This document shows, one piece after another, positions 1 through 5,828 of a stretch of 5,828 bases of DNA. A program made the translations under genes and the position numbers. The stretch comes from Bacteroidales bacterium (lineage in GTDB: Bacteria; Bacteroidota; Bacteroidia; Bacteroidales; VadinHA17). How positions within the stretch are numbered: the stretch's first letter is position 1; each line of letters begins with the position of its first letter. The notes beneath the pieces are model-generated. The model was not told where the DNA came from and ran no database searches. It was given only the letters and a program-made list of their open reading frames with translations. The stretch spans positions 1 to 5,828 of the forward strand of contig JABUEV010000171.1 of NCBI GenBank assembly GCA_013314865.1, in the 5' to 3' direction.

Positions 1-33
1 TTGCCAGTTGACTTTTTTTTAAATAAGAATGAA

Positions 34-41
34 TAATTTTC
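34..41 (+). promoter_or_regulatory. Possible -7 promoter element for the M14 gene pair
   Basis: TAATTTTC matches seven of eight positions of the Bacteroidetes -7 consensus TAnnTTTG and lies 59 bp before the first start codon. A TTG at 8-10 could serve as the -33 element, but the 23-bp gap is a little longer than the usual 19-21 bp. The rest of the 100-bp leader is AT-rich, with a T run at 13-20 that might belong to an upstream terminator. This is a weak call made from consensus matching alone. Confidence 0.25.
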
Positions 42-100
42 GCCCTGTTTCAGAATGATTTTTAATCATCTTCCATTTTAAAACTTAAGATTTTTCTGAT

Positions 101-1780
101 ATGAAAATTTTCAATTATCAAGGTCTGAAAACATTAGTGTTGTTATACTTATTTTTTCTTACGCCTTTGACTGCGCAGTACAGGGACTACAAAGGGATAG
201 CTTCATCTGTCAGTGCATTAGGCAAAGAGTATCCAAATGTCTGCACGGTAAAATCTCTTGTCAGAACTGAAGGAGGGAAGGAGATCTGGCTTATTTCAGT
301 CGGCAGGGGTGATAAAGACAGCAAACCTGCTGTAGCAGTGCTGGGGGGAGTTGAGGGGAACCACCTGGCAGGCAAAGAACTGGCTCTGGGATTTGCTGAA
401 GCACTTTTAAAGAATTCAGGATCAGCCGAAATAAGCGGTCTGCTTGACAAGATTACATTCTACATTTTTCCGGATGTAAGCCCTGATGCTTCAGAAACAT
501 TTTTCACCAAACCGGTTTATGAAAAACTTTCAAACAGCAGGCCTGCAGATGATGACAGGGATTTTGCAGTTGATGAAGATCCCTTTGAAGACCTTGATAA
601 TAACGGATACATTACTCTTGTCAGGATTCAAGATCCTGCAGGTGATTATACCGAATGTCAGGATGACAACAGAATAATGGTTCAGGCCGACATTTCAAAA
701 GGTCAGAAGGGTTCTTATTTCGTTTACACTGAAGGCATCGACAACGATAAGGACGGAAAATTCAATGAAGATGGCCCCGGAGGAGTCTGTTTTAACAGAA
801 ATCTCACCTTTAATTACGAAGAATTTGGAGAGATGGCAGGACTGCACCCTGTTTCCGAGCCTGAAGTTAAAGCAGTAATTGACTTTCTGTACGATCATTT
901 CAACATCTTCGCAGTTTTTGCATTCAGTCCGCAGAATAATCTCGGACAACCCATGAAATCACAGGAACGAGCTTCAGCCGGTGAGGCATCTTCCAGTTCT
1001 GGCCAATCTGCTCAGGAGCAGGGTGAAAGACGGATGATGCAAAACAGGAAAATCACTGCAATTATGAAAAGTGATGAGAAAATAAACAAATACGTATCAG
1101 ACAAGTATCACGAAATAACAGGCTTAAAAGGAGCCCCGCCATCCATTTCAGCTCCGGGGAATTTTATGGAATGGGCCTATTATCATTATGGCAGATATTC
1201 ATTCAGTACTCCAGGCTGGTGGTTCCCTGCCGACAAGGATAAATATCCGGAAGCTGAATTTCTGAAATATGCATTAGAGAACGGCATTGAAGATGTTTTT
1301 GTTCCGTGGAAAGAGATAAAACATCCTGACTTCCCCGGTAAAAAGGCTGAGGTTGGTGGTCTAAAACCATTTGCAATGATAACCCCTCCGACTGAAAAGC
1401 TACCTGAGCTCATTGCGAAAAACTATGAGTTCATTCTTTCTTTAGCATCAATGCATCCTGAACTTGAGTTTCTTGATGTCACGACCGAGGATCAGGGGGA
1501 AAACATTTACAGAGTGTCCCTTAAGGTTCACAACCGCGGTTTGCTTGCTACATGCACCGAAGCAGGGGATAATAATATGTGGACAAGAATAATGAGAATC
1601 TCTGTAGAATGCGGCAGGAATCAGAAGCTGATAAGCGGCCGGAAAGTGCAGAGGATTCAGCGGCTTGAAGGGGATAAAAGTGCTGAATTCAGCTGGCTAA
1701 TCAGCGGAAAAGGCCCTGTTAAAATTACAGCCGGTGCTGTCAACACCGGAATTATAACTACAACCGCAGAATTGAAATAA
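101..1780 (+). CDS. Secreted M14-family carboxypeptidase paralog, probably catalytically inactive
   Basis: 559 aa. Residues 1-25 form a type I signal peptide (hydrophobic 11-22, cleavage likely after LTA, mature Gln26; no lipobox Cys). Residues about 28-450 have the M14 carboxypeptidase fold and align without gaps with the next gene at each active-site block. There the zinc motif HxxE reads E85-G-N-H88, the third ligand His is Ser276, the position of the catalytic Tyr is Ile349 and that of the catalytic Glu is Pro371. The substrate-binding Asn-Arg pair (N232-R233) and the SEPE block before the third ligand (252-255) remain. Acidic EF-hand-like loops lie at about 150-172 and 214-225. A Ser/Gln/Glu-rich low-complexity stretch spans about 287-310. 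A beta-rich domain, perhaps Ig-like, covers about 455-559. The frame is intact, so this is not a decaying pseudogene. Inference: an extracytoplasmic pseudo-peptidase that binds peptides or partners its neighbour. The ATG at 101 is chosen because the signal peptide follows directly. Confidence 0.9.
   Translation: MKIFNYQGLKTLVLLYLFFLTPLTAQYRDYKGIASSVSALGKEYPNVCTVKSLVRTEGGKEIWLISVGRGDKDSKPAVAVLGGVEGNHLAGKELALGFAEALLKNSGSAEISGLLDKITFYIFPDVSPDASETFFTKPVYEKLSNSRPADDDRDFAVDEDPFEDLDNNGYITLVRIQDPAGDYTECQDDNRIMVQADISKGQKGSYFVYTEGIDNDKDGKFNEDGPGGVCFNRNLTFNYEEFGEMAGLHPVSEPEVKAVIDFLYDHFNIFAVFAFSPQNNLGQPMKSQERASAGEASSSSGQSAQEQGERRMMQNRKITAIMKSDEKINKYVSDKYHEITGLKGAPPSISAPGNFMEWAYYHYGRYSFSTPGWWFPADKDKYPEAEFLKYALENGIEDVFVPWKEIKHPDFPGKKAEVGGLKPFAMITPPTEKLPELIAKNYEFILSLASMHPELEFLDVTTEDQGENIYRVSLKVHNRGLLATCTEAGDNNMWTRIMRISVECGRNQKLISGRKVQRIQRLEGDKSAEFSWLISGKGPVKITAGAVNTGIITTTAELK
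548..775 (+). other. Acidic EF-hand-like loop insert in the inactive M14 paralog
   Basis: Codons 150-225 insert into the M14 domain between the SPDA block (the family's NPD/NPN position) and the Asn-Arg pair. D164-L-D-N-N-G-Y-I-T fits the start of an EF-hand calcium loop, and D214-N-D-K-D-G followed by NEDG is another DxDxDG loop. The first loop (D150 to D160) has Phe155 where the paralog has the loop glycine, so it may be degenerate. Calcium binding is inferred from the pattern only. Confidence 0.55.
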
Positions 1781-1803
1781 TAAACTTATCAATCAGACGA
1801 GAA

Positions 1804-3525
1804 ATGAAAACTATTTCCTTAATAACAGCAATTATTTTCACTATCTCTATAAGCACCATACCTGCATTATCCCAGAATGAGGAAATGTTTTACAAGGCGG
1901 CCGGCAGTCCGGCAAATCCGAAAGTCCAGGCCTCATGGAATAAATACTATACAAATGCCGGCATAGAAGACCTGTGCAGACGTCTCTCAAAGGCATATCC
2001 GGATCTTGTTTCAATGGAGTCAATCGGAAAATCATACCAGGGCAGGGATATTTATCTTCTGACTGTTACTGACAAAAAAGCGGGGGATCCTTCATCAAAA
2101 CCGGGATACTGGATAGACGGGAATATTCATTCGGTTGAGCTTCAGGGAACTGAAATGGCTTTGTACACTGCATGGTATCTGTGCGAAATGTACGATGAGA
2201 ATGCTTTCATAAAAAAACTTCTTGCCGACAAAACATTCTATATAGCTCCGACCATAAATCCCGATTCAAGGGAATATTTTACTTCAGTGGGTGTACCGCC
2301 GAGGTCGGGTCTTGTTCCCCGTGATAATGACCGTGACGGTCTTTTTGACGAGGATGGTTACGACGATCTGAACGGAGACAAAAATATAAGCCAGATGAGG
2401 AGAAGGAATCCTGAAGGGATGTATAATACAGACCGTCGGGATCCGAGGAAAATGGTGCGTGTCGAGCCCGGGCAGACAGGTGAATGGGAGCTTCTGGGCA
2501 TGGAAGGGATAGATAATGACGGCGATGGACTGGTAAACGAAGACGGCCCCGGAGGCTATGATGGCAACCGTGACTGGGGTTTTAACTGGGAACCAAACTA
2601 TGTTCAGAACGGAGCTGACAAATATCCTTTTACTTTTCCTGAAAACCAGGCTGTGCGCGACTTTGCATTAAAGCACAGGAATATCGCCGGAGCTCAGTCA
2701 TTTCATAACTCCGGAGGCATGATACTCAGAGGACCCTCAATTCAGAGTGGAGGAGCTGAAGCATACAGCTCGTCGGATGATGCAGTTATTAATGCAATAG
2801 GCCGAAAGGGAGAGTTGATGCTTCCGGGCTACAGACTTCTGACAATCTGGAAAGACTTGTATCCAGTTTATGGCGGGGAGGTTGACTGGTGGCATGGGGC
2901 AATGGGATGCTTTGTCTATTCAAATGAACTGTGGAACAGCTATCTGATGTTTTACGATACAGCCCAGGTTGACGAGTATGAATTTGACAGGCTTCTGCTT
3001 TTCGAAGACTCCTTTATCCCGTGGCAAAAAATAAATCATCCCGTTTATGGTGAGGTTGAAACAGGAGGCTTCAGTAAAAATTTCGGTCGCCTTCACCCTG
3101 GCTTCCTGCTCGAACCAGACGCTCACCGCAACGCTGCATTCTGCATCTATAATGCCGATCAACTGCCCAGACTTGAGATAACTGAAATTAAAACAAATAA
3201 GATTGACGGAGGACTTACAGAAGTCACTGCAAAAGTGAAAAATACAAGAATGATTCCCACACATTCAGCAAGCAACCTGAAATATAAGATTGACCCGCCT
3301 GATTATATATCACTTGAAGGAGGGAAGGTGGTGGCAGGCATGATTGTGGATAATGTTGACCTTAACCTGACAACAGATCAGAAAAAGAACCCCCAGAGAA
3401 TTGAGGTAAAAAATATAGAAGGGTACCAGACTGTGACTGTCAGGTGGATTGTCAGGGGCGGTAACAAATATACTGTAAAAGCTGTGAGTGTGAAGGGAGG
3501 AATTTGTAGCAAAACCTCTGAATAA
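1804..3525 (+). CDS. Secreted M14-family zinc carboxypeptidase, active site intact
   Basis: 573 aa. Signal peptide 1-23 (hydrophobic 5-20, cleavage after ALS, mature Gln24). The M14 domain spans about 45-450. Zinc ligands are H109 and E112 (H-S-V-E) and H301 (S-F-H-N-S-G-G). The Asn-Arg pair that binds the substrate carboxylate is N255-R256, the catalytic Tyr is probably Y353, and the catalytic Glu is E375 (Y-S-N-E-L-W). By alignment to bovine carboxypeptidase A, the S1' specificity position (Ile255) is Val360, suggesting preference for hydrophobic C-terminal residues (inference). EF-hand-like loops lie at 174-196 and 237-248. A beta-rich C-terminal domain follows from about 456. The expected reaction is zinc-dependent removal of C-terminal amino acids from peptides in the periplasm or outside the cell; no natural substrate can be named. 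The gene starts 23 bp after its inactive paralog with no separate promoter evident, so the two are probably co-transcribed. No strong Shine-Dalgarno precedes the ATG. Confidence 0.93.
   Translation: MKTISLITAIIFTISISTIPALSQNEEMFYKAAGSPANPKVQASWNKYYTNAGIEDLCRRLSKAYPDLVSMESIGKSYQGRDIYLLTVTDKKAGDPSSKPGYWIDGNIHSVELQGTEMALYTAWYLCEMYDENAFIKKLLADKTFYIAPTINPDSREYFTSVGVPPRSGLVPRDNDRDGLFDEDGYDDLNGDKNISQMRRRNPEGMYNTDRRDPRKMVRVEPGQTGEWELLGMEGIDNDGDGLVNEDGPGGYDGNRDWGFNWEPNYVQNGADKYPFTFPENQAVRDFALKHRNIAGAQSFHNSGGMILRGPSIQSGGAEAYSSSDDAVINAIGRKGELMLPGYRLLTIWKDLYPVYGGEVDWWHGAMGCFVYSNELWNSYLMFYDTAQVDEYEFDRLLLFEDSFIPWQKINHPVYGEVETGGFSKNFGRLHPGFLLEPDAHRNAAFCIYNADQLPRLEITEIKTNKIDGGLTEVTAKVKNTRMIPTHSASNLKYKIDPPDYISLEGGKVVAGMIVDNVDLNLTTDQKKNPQRIEVKNIEGYQTVTVRWIVRGGNKYTVKAVSVKGGICSKTSE
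2323..2547 (+). other. Acidic EF-hand-like loop insert in the active M14 peptidase
   Basis: Codons 174-248 hold D174-N-D-R-D-G followed by DEDG, then D188-L-N-G-D-K-N-I-S, then D237-N-D-G-D-G followed by NEDG. These are calcium-loop patterns of the EF-hand, dockerin or thrombospondin type-3 kind, placed between the NPD block (152-154) and the Asn-Arg pair (255-256). Compact carboxypeptidase A-type enzymes have only a short segment here. The last loop, with its flanks EGIDND and NEDGPGG, is nearly identical in the upstream paralog, so it is under constraint in both. A stabilising or calcium-dependent role is inferred. Confidence 0.6.
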
Positions 3526-3530
3526 AAGAA

Positions 3531-3626
3531 GCTGTCTCAAAAGCACCTGTCCCTGTAACTAACCTTTAATTCTACCTGATGCTGATCTGTTTGATTACAA
3601 GCTTTATAACAGACTTTTGAGACAGC
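3531..3626. repeat. 96-bp element with perfect 13-bp terminal inverted repeats (MITE-like)
   Basis: GCTGTCTCAAAAG at 3531-3543 is the exact reverse complement of CTTTTGAGACAGC at 3614-3626, leaving a 70-bp AT-rich interior with no ORF. The repeat sequence resembles insertion-sequence ends that are common in Bacteroidetes (recalled, not searched). No clear target duplication flanks it (AAAAGAA on the left, ACTGTTC on the right). It begins 6 bp after the M14 peptidase stop codon and ends 24 bp before the stop of the convergent gene. A miniature transposable element or insertion-sequence remnant fits best. In RNA the arms could pair on either strand and help end both transcripts, but the 70-nt loop and lack of a strong T tract on the plus strand make it a poor classical terminator. 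Confidence 0.6.
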
Positions 3627-3649
3627 ACTGTTCAAAGGAGGAATGAAAA

Positions 3650-4360
3650 CTAATAAGCCTGAACTGATATTCTGAAAAAACCTGTTGCTTTTGATGCATT
3701 AATCTGAAATTTCCATTTACCCAATTTATCCCTGTTTTCTTCTTCGGTAATCGAAAATGATTTTCTCCAGTTGAGATTCCCGAATTCATCTATTACAATG
3801 TCAGAATAAGTTTTACCGTTTGGCATTACTATCTTTATTCTTATCTCTCCCGATTTGCAGTCGCCGTTGACAGCCATCGAAACATTCCTGACATTCTTCT
3901 CAACCTCAAAAATGTATTCATTCGAAATAGTGTTTTCCTTGATTGATTTTGTAAATTCCCACGAAGTTCTTTCGGAATCACCCATAAAGAACTGATCATA
4001 GAAATTGTTCATCCCCGGAGTAAATACAAAAGATTCTCCGAAAGGAAAATTTCTGCCAATATCACCTCTGTACATCTTTACCCACTCGTTGACTTTTGAC
4101 ATTTCTTCAGCCTGATTTCCTGCTTTCTGAATGTCATGCTGAATTTTCTTCATTTGTTCTTCAGAAAGTTTTGAAGCTTCGTCAAAAGCTTTTTTCTTTT
4201 CTGCAATGGCTTTCTTCTGCTGGTCAATTTCCTCCAGCATTCTTAATTCCTTCTCTTTTTCTGTCTCTTCTTTGGTTTTTTCCTGCCCTGCTGCTGGCTG
4301 AAGAAATGATGAGATGAAGATTGAAAGAATTAAAATCCCTGATATTCCATTTGTTTTCAT
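3650..4360 (-). CDS. Exported coiled-coil protein with beta-rich C-terminal domain, function unknown
   Basis: 236 aa; I do not recognise the family. Residues 1-25 form a type I signal peptide (hydrophobic 8-20, cleavage after PAAG, mature Gln26), so the product is periplasmic or secreted, not a lipoprotein. Residues about 27-95 are rich in Lys, Glu and Gln without proline and should form a long helix or coiled coil. A Phe/Gly-rich linker (about 100-127) leads to a beta-rich domain (about 133-236) with a P-N-G-K turn at 180-183, an L-G-K-W-K segment at 213-217 and A-T-G-F-F near the end; this resembles beta-sandwich domains but supports no named match. Its single Cys is C168. It is convergent with the M14 pair and divergent from the histidine kinase, with which it shares a 147-bp regulatory region. 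A weak AAGG lies 5 nt before the ATG. A role as an envelope-stress partner or target of that kinase is inference from position only. Confidence 0.85.
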   Translation of the reverse strand: MKTNGISGILILSIFISSFLQPAAGQEKTKEETEKEKELRMLEEIDQQKKAIAEKKKAFDEASKLSEEQMKKIQHDIQKAGNQAEEMSKVNEWVKMYRGDIGRNFPFGESFVFTPGMNNFYDQFFMGDSERTSWEFTKSIKENTISNEYIFEVEKNVRNVSMAVNGDCKSGEIRIKIVMPNGKTYSDIVIDEFGNLNWRKSFSITEEENRDKLGKWKFQINASKATGFFRISVQAY

Positions 4361-4385
4361 AGCTGCCTTGTTTTTTTACCTGAAT

Positions 4386-4393
4386 CAAAATTA
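4386..4393 (-). promoter_or_regulatory. -7 promoter element for the exported coiled-coil gene
   Basis: On the minus strand this reads TAATTTTG, a perfect match to the Bacteroidetes -7 consensus TAnnTTTG. It lies 25 bp before the start codon at 4360. No good TTG -33 element occurs at the usual spacing; instead the region is occupied by the GTTAA direct repeats, as in activator-dependent promoters. The element is seen directly; promoter activity is inferred. Confidence 0.5.
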
Positions 4394-4415
4394 ATGCCCT
4401 GTGAGCTGTTATTTT

Positions 4416-4448
4416 GTTAACACAAGGTTAATGCAGGGTTAATGTTTT
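4416..4448 (+). promoter_or_regulatory. Three GTTAA direct repeats at exact 11-bp period, candidate response-regulator operator
   Basis: Units begin at 4416, 4427 and 4438 and read GTTAACACAAG, GTTAATGCAGG and GTTAATGTTTT. The second and third share GTTAATG. Tandem half-sites one helical turn apart are the usual binding pattern of OmpR/PhoB-family regulators, which bind head to tail. The array lies 22 bp upstream of the -7 element of the minus-strand gene and 31 bp upstream of the -7 element of the kinase gene, so a bound protein could act on both promoters. The first unit also overlaps the palindrome TGTTAACA (4415-4422). The repeats are seen; the regulator is inferred and no regulator gene lies in the window. 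Confidence 0.55.
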
Positions 4449-4479
4449 AGTATGATGGACATCTTACCAATAAAATAAA

Positions 4480-4487
4480 TATTTTTG
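4480..4487 (+). promoter_or_regulatory. -7 promoter element for the sensor kinase gene
   Basis: TATTTTTG matches TAnnTTTG at every fixed position and lies 20 bp before the kinase start codon, implying a short leader of about 14 nt. There is no convincing TTG at the -33 position, so activation from the upstream GTTAA repeats is plausible. The surrounding sequence is very AT-rich, so a chance match is possible. Confidence 0.45.
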
Positions 4488-4507
4488 AATAAAATAACCC
4501 TGATACA

Positions 4508-5828
4508 ATGAAATTTAAAAATACCATCCAGGCTCTTGGAATATTTACAATAGTCATTCTGGTTGCCGCCCAGTTGGTCCTTGTAAAGAATATATGGAAA
4601 CAAAAAGATGAGATGTTCAATCTCAGGTACAGGATGATTTCGCAGGATGCTCTTGAAATGCTGAGAAGAAGGTGGTCTACTGACGGTTTCGACACAGCGC
4701 GGATGATTATAAGCGCATATTCAGACCAGATGGTAAAAGAAGTGGCACAGATGAAGGATGATTCACTTCTGGCATCAAAAAAGAAAGACATAATTCTGTT
4801 TGTCACAAAAGTATTGACTCTTGAACAGGATCTTTCACAGTTTCTTTCAGTCTATTTTGAAAGAATGGGGTTTGAAAAGGATTTCAACTATAACATTGTT
4901 CTTAACAGGTTTGAGCTCATCACTGATTTTGATGAGAGGATTCCGGTATATATTAACGAAGAATTTGCTGGCAGACGGCCGCCCAGGCAGAATGAAACCC
5001 GGACAAAGGAAAACAGGGTGCGTACTCCCAGTACTGAAATACTTGTAAAAGGGGACAGGACAGAAGGTGACCATTTCAGGCTGGATTTTGATTTTTACAT
5101 TGATTTTTCAGACAAACAGAGGGTAATACTTAGAGATACAGCGGCTTCTCTTGCTCTTAGCATCCTGAGCATTCTGGTTGTGGTTATCTTGTTCCTCATA
5201 ACTTACAGGAATCTTATGGAAGAAAGAAGATTATCCAACCTTAAAACTGACTTCATCAATAACATGACTCACGAGTTGAAGACTCCCCTTTCTACAATTA
5301 CTGTTGCCGGCCGTACACTGGAGATGGAAAAAATCAGAAAGGATGAATCCAAAATCCTGGAAACTGCAAAGCTTATCGGGAAGCAAAGTGTCCACCTTAA
5401 CCAGCTGATAAACATGATTCTCGAGATAAGCATGTGGGAAAGAACGCAGTTTGCCATTGAGAAGAAAAAGGTGAAAATTGATGATGTACTCAGGGAAATT
5501 GTGGAAAGTTTCAAAACAGGCTGTGGTAACTGTGCAGTTATTAACCAGAAAATCAACCTCGATGGTGTCACTGCAGGAATCGACGTTGTTTATTTTACCA
5601 CTCTTCTGAATAACCTTCTTTCAAATGCGGTTAAATACTCCGACAAGGACCCTGTGGTAGTGGATGTAGAAGCATTTGCAGATAACAACAATATCCATAT
5701 AAAAGTGGCCGATAACGGCATTGGAATAAGCAAAAGTGATCAGAAGCACATCTTCGACAAGTTTTACAGGGCCTCTTCAGGCAATATTCATAAATACAAA
5801 GGACTCGGGCTTGGACTTTATTATGTAA
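4508..5828 (+). CDS. Two-component sensor histidine kinase, 3' end cut by window edge
   Basis: 440 codons plus one base are present, with no stop before the edge. TM1 is at about 8-26, an extracytoplasmic sensor region at 27-210 (no named domain recognised), and TM2 at 212-233. Only 21 residues separate TM2 from the H-box, too few for a HAMP domain. The HisKA H-box has the phospho-accepting H255 in M-T-H-E-L-K-T-P-L. The HATPase domain shows the N-box (N373 in L-L-S-N-A-V-K-Y), G1 box (D402-N-G-I-G), F-box (416-421, FDKFYR) and G2 box (G432-L-G-L-G-L). About 35-45 C-terminal residues are missing, judging from family length. The kinase should autophosphorylate on His255 and pass phosphate to a response regulator, likely encoded just downstream. 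The start is firm: an in-frame TAA lies at 4490-4492 and TM1 follows directly. The architecture resembles RprX-type Bacteroidetes kinases, but the signal is unknown. Confidence 0.93.
   Translation, partial: MKFKNTIQALGIFTIVILVAAQLVLVKNIWKQKDEMFNLRYRMISQDALEMLRRRWSTDGFDTARMIISAYSDQMVKEVAQMKDDSLLASKKKDIILFVTKVLTLEQDLSQFLSVYFERMGFEKDFNYNIVLNRFELITDFDERIPVYINEEFAGRRPPRQNETRTKENRVRTPSTEILVKGDRTEGDHFRLDFDFYIDFSDKQRVILRDTAASLALSILSILVVVILFLITYRNLMEERRLSNLKTDFINNMTHELKTPLSTITVAGRTLEMEKIRKDESKILETAKLIGKQSVHLNQLINMILEISMWERTQFAIEKKKVKIDDVLREIVESFKTGCGNCAVINQKINLDGVTAGIDVVYFTTLLNNLLSNAVKYSDKDPVVVDVEAFADNNNIHIKVADNGIGISKSDQKHIFDKFYRASSGNIHKYKGLGLGLYYV

Noticed and set aside
55..69. Short AT-rich inverted repeat (ATGAT / ATCAT) upstream of the first gene
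   Set aside because: A stem of five or six mostly A-T pairs with no T tract is too weak for a terminator and too common in AT-rich leaders to call an operator.
2920..3264. 114-codon minus-strand ORF within the active M14 gene
   Set aside because: It is antisense to the catalytic Glu block and the following conserved region of a well-supported gene, and its Cys- and Phe-rich product looks like no known protein.
3531..3626. Rho-independent bidirectional terminator
   Set aside because: The arms are perfect, but the 70-nt loop, the AT-rich inner end of the stem and the lack of a plus-strand T tract do not fit a classical terminator; a mobile-element origin explains it better.
3643..3675. Ten-codon ORF (+) preceded by a strong AAAGGAGG
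   Set aside because: The purine box is only 1-2 nt from the ATG, the frame stops after ten codons, and it overlaps the 3' end of the minus-strand gene. It is most likely chance, or a relic brought with the repeat element.
4096..4317. 73-codon plus-strand ORF opposite the coiled-coil segment
   Set aside because: Its hydrophobic Leu/Phe/Ser composition is what the complement of Lys/Glu-rich codons gives; there is no start context or domain.
4447..4806. 119-codon minus-strand ORF opposite the kinase N-terminus
   Set aside because: The plus strand here encodes a clear TM1 and sensor region in frame with a canonical kinase; the antisense translation has no recognisable domain.

Overview
The window looks like a chromosomal segment of a Bacteroidetes bacterium. 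The signs are roughly 40-45% G+C, starts without a strong Shine-Dalgarno, promoter -7 elements of the Bacteroidetes TAnnTTTG type, a sensor kinase with two membrane segments and no HAMP domain, and three exported proteins whose predicted mature chains all start with Gln. No genus can be named from the sequence alone.

Layout: (1) 101-3525 (+) holds two consecutive secreted paralogs of the M14 zinc carboxypeptidase fold, 23 bp apart and probably one operon. Both have a signal peptide, a catalytic-type domain interrupted by acidic EF-hand-like (DxDxDG) loops, and a beta-rich C-terminal domain. The second (1804-3525) keeps the whole M14 active site. The first (101-1780) aligns with it without gaps at every key position but has lost the third zinc ligand, the catalytic Glu and the catalytic Tyr, and has its first two ligands swapped from HxxE to ExxH. 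It is therefore probably a pseudo-peptidase. (2) 3526-3649 separates convergent genes and contains a 96-bp element with perfect 13-bp terminal inverted repeats, MITE-like. (3) 3650-4360 (-) encodes an unrecognised exported protein with a charged coiled coil and a beta-rich C-terminal domain. (4) 4361-4507 is a divergent regulatory region with three GTTAA units at exact 11-bp spacing, lying between two perfect TAnnTTTG elements that face opposite ways. (5) 4508 to the window end (+) is a sensor histidine kinase, cut by the window edge just after its G2 box.

Working model (inference): the 11-bp direct repeats are the operator of an OmpR/PhoB-type response regulator, probably encoded just beyond the right edge, which controls both the kinase operon and the divergent exported coiled-coil protein. 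The arrangement resembles cpxP opposite cpxRA in E. coli, but no sequence homology to CpxP is claimed. The two M14 proteins form a separate unit, perhaps an active extracytoplasmic peptidase with an inactive binding partner.
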